64,000 bases of DNA, from positions 213,698 through 277,697 of the forward strand of contig JXTB01000170.1 in NCBI GenBank assembly GCA_002914805.1, read 5' to 3'. How positions within the stretch are numbered: the stretch's first letter is position 1; each line of letters starts with the position of its first letter. Below the pieces are notes generated by a model. That model did no database searches. It was not told the DNA's origin and saw only the letters and a list, made by a program, of their open reading frames with translations. A program made the translations under genes and the position numbers. Source of the DNA: Parasponia andersonii (taxonomy: Eukaryota > Streptophyta > Magnoliopsida > Rosales > Cannabaceae). Shown here piece after piece: positions 24,791 through 35,873 of the stretch.

Positions 24791-24832
24791 ATTTCCCTAC
24801 TTGATGGATTCGTATCCGTCAAGTAGGGAAAT
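24791..24832. repeat. Near-perfect hairpin next to the polypurine tract
   Basis: Two 18-bp arms (24791-24808, starting ATTTCCCTACTTGA; 24815-24832, ending AAGTAGGGAAAT) flank a 6-nt loop. There is one mismatch, which would be a G-U pair in one transcript. The hairpin sits immediately inside the 3' LTR, between the polypurine tract and the promoter of the plus-strand accessory ORF. Confidence 0.75.
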
Positions 24833-24994
24833 CATTTATCTGTTCCTCAAATCTGGGGGGTGCACGTGGCTCCCTCCCTGCTGACGCAGAGGCACGCCAT
24901 CCCATGTGACGAAATCTATTTGAATTTCAAAGTTCCGACTGTTCGGTCTCCTTTACTCACCCCCTTTTCCAGAAAAACTCTTCAGTTCCCTCTC

Positions 24995-25000
24995 TATAAA
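24995..25000 (+). promoter_or_regulatory. TATA box of the antisense accessory ORF
   Basis: CTCTATAAAAGC lies about 125 bp upstream of the ATG at 25124, followed by a pyrimidine-rich leader with TCTAGGGTTTCCG and a favourable GAACAATGGC start context. It lies inside the element but outside the LTR, so the plus-strand ORF appears to have its own promoter. Confidence 0.5.
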
Positions 25001-25123
25001 AGCTGCGATTACACTTATTTGCCACTTTACTAAAACCTTCAATCATTCTAGCCTCATAAAATTCTAGGGTTTCCGATTTCCTCCCTTCTAGAGGCTTTTA
25101 CTCTTTCACTCATATTCAGAACA

Positions 25124-28100
25124 ATGGCTTTAAATCAAGATCAGGAATTGCGCCCCATCGTGGATTCAGAGTTGGATTCACTAAGGAGACAGCTCTGCCT
25201 CCTCGGTGGAGTGATGCTACAAAGGGTCGAGGGCCCTGCTGACTGGTATCTTCGTCCTTCTGCCCTCGAAGGCTCTATTATCTTGGGCAGAAAGCATCTT
25301 GAATGGCTACGATTCCCTCTTCCTCCCCTGATCCACCAATTCTTTGCTTTGACGGGGATCTATACAATGCAGCTAAACGTAAATGGGGTCATGATTCTGA
25401 TGGGGCTTTCCACCCTGTCAGTTCTCTATAACTGCATATTGACTTGGAGGTGGTCTTTTATGCTTATAAACTCACCCTCATCCCCAAGAAAGGTTCCTAC
25501 CCCACCTTTTACCTCCAACCGCTGCCGGGACGTCACATCTTCTGGGGCTTGCCGAGATCAGACAAGCAATAGGACTCCCACGCCAGGTTATACGCCGTTG
25601 GAAGGGCGTGGTGCTCCCCTTGGGTGAATGGCAAGCACTTCCAAGTTCCCTCAGCTTTCCTACAGAGTAAGTGGTAGGTCGTGATTTTCGGGTTTGTGTT
25701 CTCTTCGTCTGTTATTGCTCACGTTATTTTGTCTTGTGCAGCCTCCGCAAAAGAGATTAGGTTCGAGCCGCGTTTGTCAGCAGGGCAGCTCAAAGGCCTG
25801 GAGGGGATCGTCATCTTCAGATCTCCCAGGGATTGCCGGCACATCCAGGCCGTCCTCAACCCCTTGGTGATAAACATGATGCCCAGGATGGTTTCATACC
25901 TCCCATTCCCTCTAGATACCTGGGTCATTACAAAGCACATGCGGAGCCGACTTGATGCCTCTGCCCTGAACCGATTCCGCCGGGACGAGCATGACCGAAT
26001 CACCATGGTGGGTCGGGAGGTTACGGCTTCAAGCCAATTGGCAGGCTCCAATGACCTGGTGGCATCATCTAGCCATGAGCTCGAGGAGGCCGTGAGGCTT
26101 GTGGCCGAGGAGTGTGTCAGGCTCTGTAGGGAAGAAGTCGCCGCCCCCAAGAGGGATAAGGGTGGGTTCATTTTTGCATCCTTGAGCTTCGTGGATCGAA
26201 TTGTGGCCGTGACCTAAACACGTTACTTGTTCTTTGCAAGTTCTGAGACGGTCCCATCGGCTGACCCCTCCCCCGTCAAGGGGGGAGCTGTGGGTCATAA
26301 GGCTCGCCCCAAGGCATCCGCTGGCCGGCAGCTCGTGGTGCTTTCAGGAGACGAAGTGCCTGCGGTCCCCTGCTCCGATGCAGGTGGATGCGAGAAGACG
26401 CCGCTAAGTTTGGCTGGGGGGTCTGTTGCACCAACCTCATCCACCCCTGACTCCGGTTCGAAATCGGGTGCTATTTGCCTCGGTGAGGAGATCGTCGAGC
26501 TCAGTGGGGGGACTCTGAGGTTGAAGTCCCGACTATCTTCCCCTCCCCCGGTCCCAATAAAGTGGCGACACGAGATCGGCTCATCCAACGAAGGAGAGGG
26601 CCGGGCGAAGAAGAGGGGCAAGGTTGCCCCCTCATCTGATAGTGATGACGACGGGGCCACGCTTACCCTTCTAAGGAGAAGAAGGTCAGTGCGTAGCGGC
26701 CCACCAAAAGGAGACACACCACCTCCTGTTGTGGCCGACGGCACTCCCGGTGGCGCCGAGCTTTCCTCTATCCCTGCCGCCACTGCCTCAGGGGCATACC
26801 CGGTTGGTGGAGAGGGTGCCCTCACAGCCAGCGGGGTGAGGCCATGTTCCCCAGGCGCAGGTGATGCCCAAAGAGAGGGTCCAGCCACAGAGCCGGAGCT
26901 AGAGGCGCTTTCTTTGGAGAACGTCGAGCTTGTCACCAGCCATACCTTCGCGCAGGTTTGGTCAACTCGGTTGTTTCTATGTTTTTCAGCATCTTTGCTA
27001 AACACTGAACCCTCCTTTTTTGTTTAACTTGTAGCTGGCTGCCATCCGGTCCTTCTATTCCTCTCGTGTCAAGGATCTGACCGAGGAGCTGAGTTCCCAC
27101 TCTGCACTGGTCGAGCGCAGCGAGGCCGCCCTCGTCGAATTGAGGTCTGACTTCGATTTATATCGGGGCTTCAAGGAGGCGAGGGTTAGCAGCGCGGTGG
27201 CTCACGCTCTGAGCGTCGAGAGGACCAGATACGAGGAGCTAGCCGCGAGACTTGCTGAGGCGGAGGCTGACAAACTTGCCCAATTCGAGGCCGCCAGACT
27301 AGCTCAGAACGAGCTAAGGGTCAAGGAACAAGAGTTACAGAGCGTGGGGGTAGAGATGGGACTGGCTTTCATCGCTCATGACAGGGCTGTTGAAGACGCC
27401 AAGGAAGCGAGAAAAACCGAGGCAATAGCCAAGCTAGAGGCCCACTCTCTGCAACGCAGACTTGACTGGTCCAACGAGATAAACCGATATCTCTTCTTGG
27501 ATCACAAAAATCTGATGGGTGCTCAGGTGGAGATATCTCGCAAACATAGTGAGGACCTTGCCGGTATTAACACTTTTTTGGTCGACTTATCGTAGCGGCA
27601 AGCAGAGCTCAGGCTGGCGGCGCTAAAGGATAGGTTGGCGGATGCGGAGAAACTAAAAACGAGGTACTAGAGGCAGGTGTACGTCCTTTCTGCGGAAAGT
27701 TACAGGTCTGGCTGGGAGAGTAGAGAATTCGAAGGCCACGCTAAGGTGGTAATGCCAGACCAGTTTGACGAGCAGAAAGGCGTCGAGAGAGACCACTATT
27801 CCGTCAAGCACTACATGCAGCAGCTTGGGGATGAGATCAGCATCACGTACCTGGCTGACGTGATGAATATGCTTACTGCGGAAAAGGACGGTCCCTCTAC
27901 ATCTGATCTAGTGCCAAAGAGCCTACCCCTGTTTCTGGTCTGCCAGGTCGAACTTCGGAAGCCCTTGACAGTCAGCTTGGTCCCGGGGTCTCAACTGGTG
28001 AGGGGTTGGGCGCGGTCATTATATCTAGCGATGAATCCGATCCTGGTACGCCACCCTCCACCGGGGCCGGTCCAAGTGCCGGGACTGGCTGCGCTCCCCT

Positions 28101-28141
28101 GGTCGGAGGTAATTAGGGCCCATAATTTTGTAGATTTGTAA
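25124..28141 (+). other. Antisense accessory ORF region of the Tat element (putative gypsy-type transposon protein with coiled coil)
   Basis: Plus-strand reading frames opposite to gag-pol. The first (25124-25627) has a region LPPLIHQFFALTGIYTMQLN followed by GVMILMGLSTLSVL, resembling the Pfam Transposase_28 (putative gypsy type transposon) domain by recollection. Next come a basic/acidic stretch (26227-27000, rich in S, P, D and G, with LLRRRRSVRSG) and a long heptad-like coiled coil (27040-27595, ERTRYEELAARLAEAEADKL). Short gaps between frames have plausible GT-AG borders, suggesting splicing. Extra ORFs in antisense orientation between pol and 3' LTR are known from the Tat lineage; their function is unknown. 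It is a broken fossil here. An unrelated captured host gene is the alternative. Confidence 0.65.
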
Positions 28142-31100
28142 AGCTGACCCTAATTGTAATTCTCCGTATAAATAATAAAAACAGTGCAATTCTCTTTAGT
28201 CTGTTTTCTTTTTCTTTGTTGACCGCGTCCGGAGTAGAGTTAAACTTTGTTGTAGCCCCCATTACCTTGGAGAAGTACCTGTGCAACCTCGGTTCTTTTA
28301 CTTCGAAGTTTCCCATGACCTGACCCGCGATCAACTGCGAGTCGGTCTTTACTGCGATGTTCCCTGCTCCGAAGTGCAGTGCCAGCTCAAGGCCTTGCAG
28401 CAGTGCCTCATACTCTGCCTCATTATTAGTCACCTGGAAGCCGAGCCTCAATGCCTTTTTAACTCTGAGAGCTGTTGGGGTCTGCAAGACTATCCCGATA
28501 CCTGACCCTGAGGCATTCGTGGATCCATCGACATAGAGTGTCTAGGCTGAAAGGGGGCAAAGTTGAGACGTTTGAGACGGGTCGTGCTGCTCGCTGAAGG
28601 CTTCGATTTCCACCAGAAAATCCGCCATGACCTGTCCTTTCTTCGCCGCTTGAGGCCGATACTCGATATCGTATATTCCTAGCTCGATGGCCCATTTGGT
28701 CACTCGTCCGGACAGGTCTGGCTTGGCCAAAATTTGGCGGATGGAGAAATCCGTATACACGGTGACCGAGTATGCCTCAAAATACTGTCAGAGTTTCTTT
28801 TTAGCGTTGACCAGGTGAGGACCAGCTTTTCTGCCACACTATATCACGTCTCAGTATCCAGGAGCATGCGGCTTATATAAAACATCAATTTCTGTTTGCC
28901 GTTTTCCTCGATGAACAGTACGTCGCTGATCGCTACTTCGGACATTGCTAAATAGGCGTACAGGTGCTCCCCCTCTACTGGGGAAGCCAGGATAGGTGGG
29001 TGACTCAAATATAGCTTGAGCTCTATCAGTGCCTTGTCTTGTTCCTCCCCCAGATGACAGTAGAGCTTTTCTTCAAGCATTGGAAGAAAGGCTTGCATCG
29101 GTCAGACATCTTGGAGACGAATCGGCTAAGAGTGGCTATCTTTCCAGCTAGGCGTTGGACCTCCCGAATGGTCGAGGGTCTCTGTACATTTGCAATTGAG
29201 GTCAGCTGGGTCAGGTTTGCCTCAATACCCCTCCTGCTCACGATATGCCTTAGGAATTGTCCAGAGGACACCCCAAACGCACATTTCTCGGGATTCAGAA
29301 GCATCTGATGTTGCCTCAGAATCTGAAAACATTCATCTAGGTGCCTCAGATGGTCTGAATCTTCCCTGCTCTTCACGACCATATCGTTGATGTAGACCTC
29401 CATAGTCTTCCCTAATAGCCTGACGAACATTTTATTCATGAACCTTTGGTAGGTTGCCCCCGCATTCTTTAAGCCGAATGGCATACGCCTGTAGCAGTAC
29501 AGACTACGCTCCGTGATAAAAGCCGTGTGGATCTGGTCTTCCGCGTACAGAGGGATCTGGTTGTACCCAGAGTAGGCATCCAAAAAGCTCATTCTATTGA
29601 ATCCCGCCGTCGCATCTACCATTTGGTCGATTCTTGGCAGGGGGAAGCTATCCTTCGGGCAGGCCTTGTTCAGGTTGGTAAAGTCTATGCAAATATGGTC
29701 GTCGCCGTTTTTCTTTTTCATCACTACTAGGTTGGAGACCTAATGCAGGTATACGCATTCTCTGATCAGACCGTTCTCCAGCAGCTTCTCTACCTCCCTG
29801 TTGATCGCCCTGTTTTTCTTTGGTGCGAACCTTCGAGGTTTCTGCCTAACTGAAGGGAAATTAGGATCTATGTTCAGCCGGTGGCAGAAGTGTGCAGGTT
29901 CTATCCCGGGCATATCGTCGTGGGACCACGCGAAGACATCCCTGTTCTGCTTCAGGAATCCGAACATCTCGTTCTTTTGCTCCTTGGGTAATAAGGCCCT
30001 GATTAGAATCACCTTCGCCGGTTCTGCCTCTTTCAAAGGGACTGCTACCAGCTCCTCGATCGTGGATTCCGGGCCGTCAGACTCCTCCTTGATTCGCTTC
30101 ATGTACGCTGGCAGGCGGTCCTTTGATTGCTATCCGTCCTCGGTCGCGGCGCTTGCACTCGCGTCAGCTCTCCTCAGGGCGGTTGAAAAGCATTTCCTTG
30201 CAGAGGCCTGGTCTCCCTTGATGTCTATCGTATAGGTACCGTCCTTTGATAGACATCTTAAGACCTGGTGGAGGGTGGAAGCGACCCCATGCATGGCGTG
30301 GATCCATCCCATTCCCATGATGACGTTGAAGGAGGACTGGCAGTTAATGACGACGAAGTCCACATCCAAGCATCTCTCCGCAGCGCAGACATTCAGGGTC
30401 ACGACGCCCAAGGGGCAGACCTTTGTGCTGTCGAATGCGAACAGCGGCTGACAGGTTGGCCTGAGTGCGCTTCGATCCAAGCCCATATTCTCGAATGTGC
30501 TAAGGAACAGGATATCGACGCTGCTTCCACCGTCGACCAGGACCCTTCCGACCAATGCGGAGCCGATCTGTAGTTTAATCACTAAGGGATCATCGTGAGG
30601 TAGGCATACCGTAGTTAAATCTAGCTGGGTGAAAACGATGGGGGCGGCAGAGGTGCGGTTTTCTCCCGATATCAAATGGTTGACGGAATGGCCCATCTCC
30701 CTTAGGCGCTTCACCCTTTCTTCAGTTCTTTTGAGGCATTTTTCCTTCTACTCTTGATCCTGGGTCGGCTCCGGCCTGCCCAGGATGGTCGGCACTATCC
30801 TCAGGGTCTGCTCTCCTGACCCAGAGGCTTGGGTCTGCTTCCCCTTTTCAGGCCTGGTGATGTCTTCCAGCGGCTGGGTTCCGCCAGTTTTCACATACTT
30901 TTTCAACCTGCTGGCGTGGATCGCCATCATGACCTGTGCGTAGCGGCTGCAGCAGTGGACGGTATTGTGCCCGAAGTCTTTATGAAACTGGCAATACCTG
31001 TTCTTGTTCTTCATATGCTCAGGGACGCCAGATTTGGGCGGGTCTTTGAAAATGCTCCTGTCCTTGTTTTAAAGATAGATCACGTCGATCGGCGTGTTGA

Positions 31101-31744
31101 GTTCATACTTCTGCAGAGGGTCACGGGACGTCTTCCTCCTCTTGCCACCTTCCTGACTGTCTCGGCTGGGGGCTTCCTGCTTCGGAGCCGGCCCTTGGCC
31201 TGGTGAGGGTCTCTTCATCTCTTGCTAGGACGGGGTTTGTACTGGTGTCGTCATTATCACGGCAGAGGTCTTGGATGCCTTCTGGTAGCTTTCCAGCACC
31301 CTGAATACCCCTTCTGACTTTGCCTGGACGTCCGTCATATCGTACAGAAGATTCAAGAGGAGGTGGTCCGATAGCATTGATCCTGGCTGCAGGCTCCTGA
31401 CGAATGAGCCTGCGGCTTGGACCGAGTCGGCATTATGGACCAGAGACATTACCTCGAGGAAACTCGAGAGGTACTCTCGCGGGGACTCATCTGCGGCCTG
31501 CTCTAACCAGTCTAGGTCTCGCATGGTTTTTTGCTATCTCCAGACACCCGCGTACTGCTTTAGGAAAAGTTTGCAGAAATCTTCTAACTCGTTTATGGAT
31601 TTTTCCGGGAGCTGTCTGAACCATAGCAGGGATGGTCCCGCCAGGGTCATAGAGAAGACTTTACAGGTCACGGCCTCGTCCCTAGTTTCCAAGGCCATCT
31701 TCTGTTGAAAGTGGTATATGTGATCGAGGGGGTCGGTTTTCCCC

Positions 31745-32094
31745 NNNNNNNNNNNNNNNNNNNNNNNNNNNNNNNNNNNNNNNNNNNNNNNNNNNNNNNN
31801 NNNNNNNNNNNNNNNNNNNNNNNNNNNNNNNNNNNNNNNNNNNNNNNNNNNNNNNNNNNNNNNNNNNNNNNNNNNNNNNNNNNNNNNNNNNNNNNNNNNN
31901 NNNNNNNNNNNNNNNNNNNNNNNNNNNNNNNNNNNNNNNNNNNNNNNNNNNNNNNNNNNNNNNNNNNNNNNNNNNNNNNNNNNNNNNNNNNNNNNNNNNN
32001 NNNNNNNNNNNNNNNNNNNNNNNNNNNNNNNNNNNNNNNNNNNNNNNNNNNNNNNNNNNNNNNNNNNNNNNNNNNNNNNNNNNNNNNNNNNNNN
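31745..32094. other. Assembly gap (350 N)
   Basis: A run of 350 undetermined bases inside the gag region of the Tat element. Any protein translation crossing it is meaningless. Confidence 0.99.
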
Positions 32095-32313
32095 GGTTTG
32101 CTTCTGCCAGGGCGGCAAGCATCTGATCCAGCTTCTGCTCCAGATCTGGTCGTGCTTCTCGGGAGCTCCCTTCGGCGTCGGGACATGTGCTCTTGGTTGT
32201 CATCCTTGAGAGTGCCATCAGACGTTGTATGGCTTTTTATTCGGGGAGAGCGCGATCGTGAGTCTCCTACTCTTTTTCTCACGCTCAACCTTTTCCCACA
32301 GACGGCGCCAAAC

Positions 32314-33086
32314 TGTTGGAGCGGTTTCTCACTAACCGTCCACGTGTCTCTGAACCGCTGATGCTGTATTCTCCAACTGTCCACGTGTCCTCGCTATCCC
32401 AAAGTACTCCGAACTCCAGGCAGAGTCGGAGAGGGGGGGTAGCTATCTGCAAAGACTCTCCGAAGCTTAAGTCAGTGGTCCATCTTTGATTCAGGGTAGC
32501 AAGGAATTAGTTCTGTATGAGTATATGTTTGTTTCTTACTCATAAGCTTTTTTATATACTTTTTTCTGTAAGTGTACATGCCCCTCTCGGGAACGCATGA
32601 CTCATATATATATAGTTTTGAGATTGTGAATCATGCAGGTCTCAATCTCAGGACTGAGTACCTTTCTCCTCAAAATTTTTCCCTGAGGTCACGGGCCAAG
32701 ATTACCGTGATCTCCTCTGTATCGCCGTAGCCTGATTTCCGTCGCCTCCTACGGCTTGAGTTTGTCAGGAGTAAGATTTGGACAAATCGCCGTTCTGTCA
32801 GGACGGCTTGCTCCTTGTGCACGCCTACCCAAGATCGCATTAAATGTTCTGCCTGGATTTGGAGTTGTGAGTTGCTTTCCATCGTATTTTGATGGAAGAC
32901 CCTTGCGGCTTTTTACCCCCCAGCTATCGAGGTAAGGGTCGGACTAGGCCGAGTCTGTCCATGGTCTGTGATGGGCTCGGCCCTAACCAGCTCAACGGCC
33001 GAGTGATATCACGTGTGACCCACGTGGCCTTCCTGTTCTGCTGCTTAATCGTGCACATGGTGTATGATTTGGGAATGGGTCCCACA
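32314..33086 (-). repeat. 5' LTR of the Tat-type element
   Basis: 773 bp partner of 23955-24781, with the same TGTTGGAGCGG and GGGTCCCACA ends. The primer-binding site (TGGCGCC on the minus strand) adjoins its inner edge at about 32295-32312. Its outer edge abuts the duplicated CCCAC and then the heat-shock protein coding sequence. Confidence 0.95.
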
Positions 33087-33091
33087 CCCAC

Positions 33092-33505
33092 TATGTGTGG
33101 GACCCATTCGAGGGCTTCCCCAACTGGCCTACCCCTTCCCCGGTCGATCCAAGCTCCGGCTTCCCCCTCGCTCGGACTGCGCAGATCGACTGGAGGGAGA
33201 CACCCTCGGGGCACGTGTTCAAGACCGACGTGCCTGGACTGAGGAAGCAGGAGCTGAAGGTGGCGGTGGAGGAAGGGAGAGTCCTCAAGATCAGCGGCGA
33301 AAGGAAGCGCGCACACGAAGAGAGGACCGACGCGTGACACCACGTCGAGCGCAGTAGCGGCAAGTTCGAGAGGCGGATCCGGTTGCCCGAGAACGCTAAG
33401 GTGGACCAGCTCACGGCGGCGCTGGAGAATGGGGTCCTCACTGTGACCGTGCCCAAGGTGGTGCCCAGACAAACCGGTGTCCGGTCAATTGAGATTTCTG
33501 GTTAA
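33092..33505 (+). pseudogene. 3' part of the split class I small heat-shock protein gene
   Basis: 137 codons plus stop continue in the phase of the 5' part, starting [12 protein letters not shown]. The alpha-crystallin domain is clear ([65 protein letters not shown]), and the C-terminus keeps the I-x-I anchor (RSIEISG). With the 22 residues upstream the total is 159 codons, normal for the family. A TGA at 33335-33337 stands where class I proteins have the tryptophan of KWHRVERS, so the gene also carries a premature stop. The GC-rich coding sequence is otherwise well kept, with no other frame change seen. The product would have been a cytosolic chaperone subunit; the gene is now dead. Confidence 0.92.
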
Positions 33506-33982
33506 GAGTCTGCTGATTATGTTCATACGGTGAATAATTGAATTAAGGGTTTTAATCAGTAAGGATCTAAATAAATGATGGTTGTTGTTTAACTTGTTTA
33601 TGCTTTATGTTTGCTTAATCGTGACTCTGTTTTCTTGTTATTTGAGCTTATGGTCATGTAAGATGTTTTGCTTGTTGAAAGTACTATATGAATTGTGCTT
33701 AGTTATCAAGTGTATGCTGGTAAAATTTGTTGCTGATCAGATTTATCGTTGTCGTTTTGTATAATAGTGGAGAATATGAGTAGTAGGAATTTTTTTTTTT
33801 CTTTTTATTGAAAGAAAAAAAAAAGTGCCTTGAAATATAAGATTTGCTTTTTCTTTTTTTTTTTTTTTTTTTTTTTTTTGACCCAACAACTGAAAAATGC
33901 CCATATCGAAGTATTATCGTATTTTATTAATTAGCTTGGCCAAACTATTAAGCTCGGAATTTGTTGTTCTTATTATTCTCAG
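33506..33982. other. 3' flank of the split heat-shock gene
   Basis: AT-rich, probably the former 3' UTR and spacer. A poly-T run lies at 33854-33879. No gene is seen. Confidence 0.4.
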
Positions 33983-34146
33983 ATAGTATAGAGAACCTGC
34001 CTAAACTGGTTGAGGATATAGTCCAGACATCAATTAACACAGGTCCACGTGGTGCCCTGAGGATGGCTCAAGGAATTCAAGCTGTGTTAGGGGTGGGTGG
34101 GGAATGGCTTGCAGACATGTCAAAGGTAATGGGAAACTCATCTCTG
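33983..34146 (+). pseudogene. Lone exon resembling a plastid ABC1-type (AarF/UbiB) kinase
   Basis: A conserved exon with a good acceptor (TATTATTCTCAG, 33971-33982). It reads SIENLPKLVEDIVQTSINTG, then PRGALRMAQGIQAVLGVGG and EWLADMSK. From memory this matches the region just before the kinase core in plant plastid ABC1K proteins such as Arabidopsis At5g05200 (ABC1K9). Two donors are possible, GT at 34126 and GT at 34147; known relatives continue a few residues past the SK, which favours the second. No neighbouring exons are visible on either side: upstream is the heat-shock pseudogene, downstream only AT-rich DNA. It is probably a gene fragment, or the gene is lost at the single N at 34153. 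Confidence in the coding exon is good, in the exact family moderate. Confidence 0.55.
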
Positions 34147-35873
34147 GTATGGNATTTAAATTCTACGGATGAATGAAGGTGGGGCTACGCTTCAGAAGTG
34201 TCTACGTTTCTCTGCAATCTTGGAGACATTTCTTCTCTTCTCTTCTCTTCTCTCAACAGTAGTCCATTCATCCATCTCATGATGTTACTATTAGAATAGA
34301 GACAACAGACACTAGTACTCTTGGTCTTGGAGTTGCATAGTTGGAAGCCTTATCTTCTTTACTGCTTTACCGCTTTTGCTCCTGCATCAAAGCCAGCTCA
34401 ATTGTATTACCAATCTAGCTTTATTCCTTTTTCCCTACTATTTATCCAATTCATTCTATATATTTAACCCGCTACCCACCACATAATTATCAGCATTTTT
34501 TAATAAAACTTTTTTCTTCATTTTCTTTTTTTTTTTTTTTTTTGTATACGATTATAAAAGATAGTGTACTGCTCATAATTTATTCGATTCCAAGTGAGTT
34601 AAAGCTCATGCGATATGTCGTATAATAAAACAAACCTGATTCGTCCTGTTCAAAATTATTCGATGGGTTTCTCTTCAAACAGAGAGGGAAAAAAAAAATT
34701 ATTCGATGGATATATGCTAACTAGGCAAGCACAATCCCGGCCCTACATTATGTGGCTCCACTGCAACACGGGTGGGCTCGACTTTCTTTGTGCTAATTAA
34801 TTATATTATTGGATAGGATAGATATATGTTCGAAAATTATACAGGAAAATACCCTGAATCAAATTTATAATGACCCTCTTGGAGAAAAGTTATTCGTGGT
34901 TACTACGCGATGCAATGTGACAATTAAGAAGCGCCATTGCGTTCATTCATCCTAACTATCTTTCTAAAAATTGCTTTTGGCATTGCAAAACCATTTCGGC
35001 ATTTCCTCTGTTTTCAGCGAGTTGCAAGAATTTGGGTCCATTTTTCACTTTTTCTAAATTTATTATTCAATTGAGTATCGAAACTCGTAAAAAAAACTTA
35101 TAGCACTCAACTATTTAGTCATCATGATACAGATATTCATTCCTAATAAAGAGCCACACTCGAAAGGACTAGAGCCGTCCATTAACGATTACTGGTTTAT
35201 GAACCATCCAGAAGAAGTTCTACCCTGTATTCCTTCCTTCCAAAATTACGTTCTTGTGTTGTTAACATTTTCTTTGAACACATGAAAGATTGCTTTTGCT
35301 TTTGCCTCTACTGATCTCGATGCTTGGTTTATTATAAAGAATTTTGATAATCCTACTTTTACTTACTTCTACGGAATCAGTGTCTTCAGACAAATTCGTT
35401 CCTGCTCTGTTTCAAAAGCAGAGCTTGTGTGTTTGAGAAATCGGTGGTTCGCTTCTCTTGCTAGTGCTAGTAAATAAATTAGTACTAACCCTAGTACCAT
35501 TTTACTCTCTGTTAGCTTGGATCATTTTGTTTCAAATTATGGTATTGAAACTTTGAAAGTGATATGAATGCAAAAACGATAAAAGAAAAGAACCGGCACG
35601 TATTCATTTTCAAGATGCATTTACATTGTAGTTCCTTCATCTAAAAACTTGCATGGTCGCTCGTTCTTTTCAGACCCCTTACATACACATTCGTCTTTTA
35701 TGACCAAAACAAAGGTTCGTATACCTACGTCTTTTATGACCAAAACAACTATCTTACATCACCCACATGAACACCAATGAAAAAAAAAACCACCAAACAA
35801 GACACACCGTACTTTTTTACTTCATAATATAACACAACCAACAGAAACTCCACAGAAGCCCGAAGCAGAGAAA
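34147..35873. other. Intergenic AT-rich sequence
   Basis: No gene is supported. It contains a single N at 34153, a TCTTC microsatellite at 34230-34254, poly-T near 34526-34543, and at 35193-35224 a 30-bp string (ATGAACCATCCAGAAGAAGT) that recurs near 42017. The last part is the 3' flank of the heat-shock gene at 35874-36347. Confidence 0.4.

Larger units (their letters stand above)
23955..33086 (-). mobile_element. Ty3/gypsy (Tat-type) LTR retrotransposon with an antisense accessory ORF (fossil)
   Basis: About 9.1 kb. LTRs are at 23955-24781 (3') and 32314-33086 (5'), with a perfect 5-bp target duplication CCCAC at 23950-23954 and 33087-33091. The primer site beside the 5' LTR reads TTTGGCGCCGTCTGTGGG on the minus strand, and a polypurine tract adjoins the 3' LTR. 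Parts on the minus strand: gag (about 32200-31225, interrupted by an assembly gap) with a zinc-knuckle remnant near 30990; protease (about 30600, VLVDGGSSVDILF); reverse transcriptase (about 30100-29030, CIDFTNLNKACPKDSFPLP); and two RNase H regions (about 29000-28540 and 28490-28240, FQVTNNEAEYEALL). I did not recognise an integrase. The sequence between pol and the 3' LTR carries plus-strand reading frames (25124-28141). The VDGGSS protease, second RNase H and antisense ORF point to the Tat lineage. It is broken, with roughly ten interruptions. The LTRs differ at roughly 8% by eye plus one indel of about 50 bp, so it is younger than the copia element at 10.8 kb. Confidence 0.92.

Noticed and set aside
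24419-24826. 135-residue plus-strand frame
   Set aside because: It lies mostly in the 3' LTR of the Tat element; a matching LTR at the other end has no such frame.
26295-27005. Long minus-strand frame opposite to the accessory ORF
   Set aside because: A GC-rich shadow of the plus-strand S/P/G-rich stretch; no domain is recognisable.
31534-32384. Frames with long X runs
   Set aside because: They cross the 350-N gap; only their ends have meaning.
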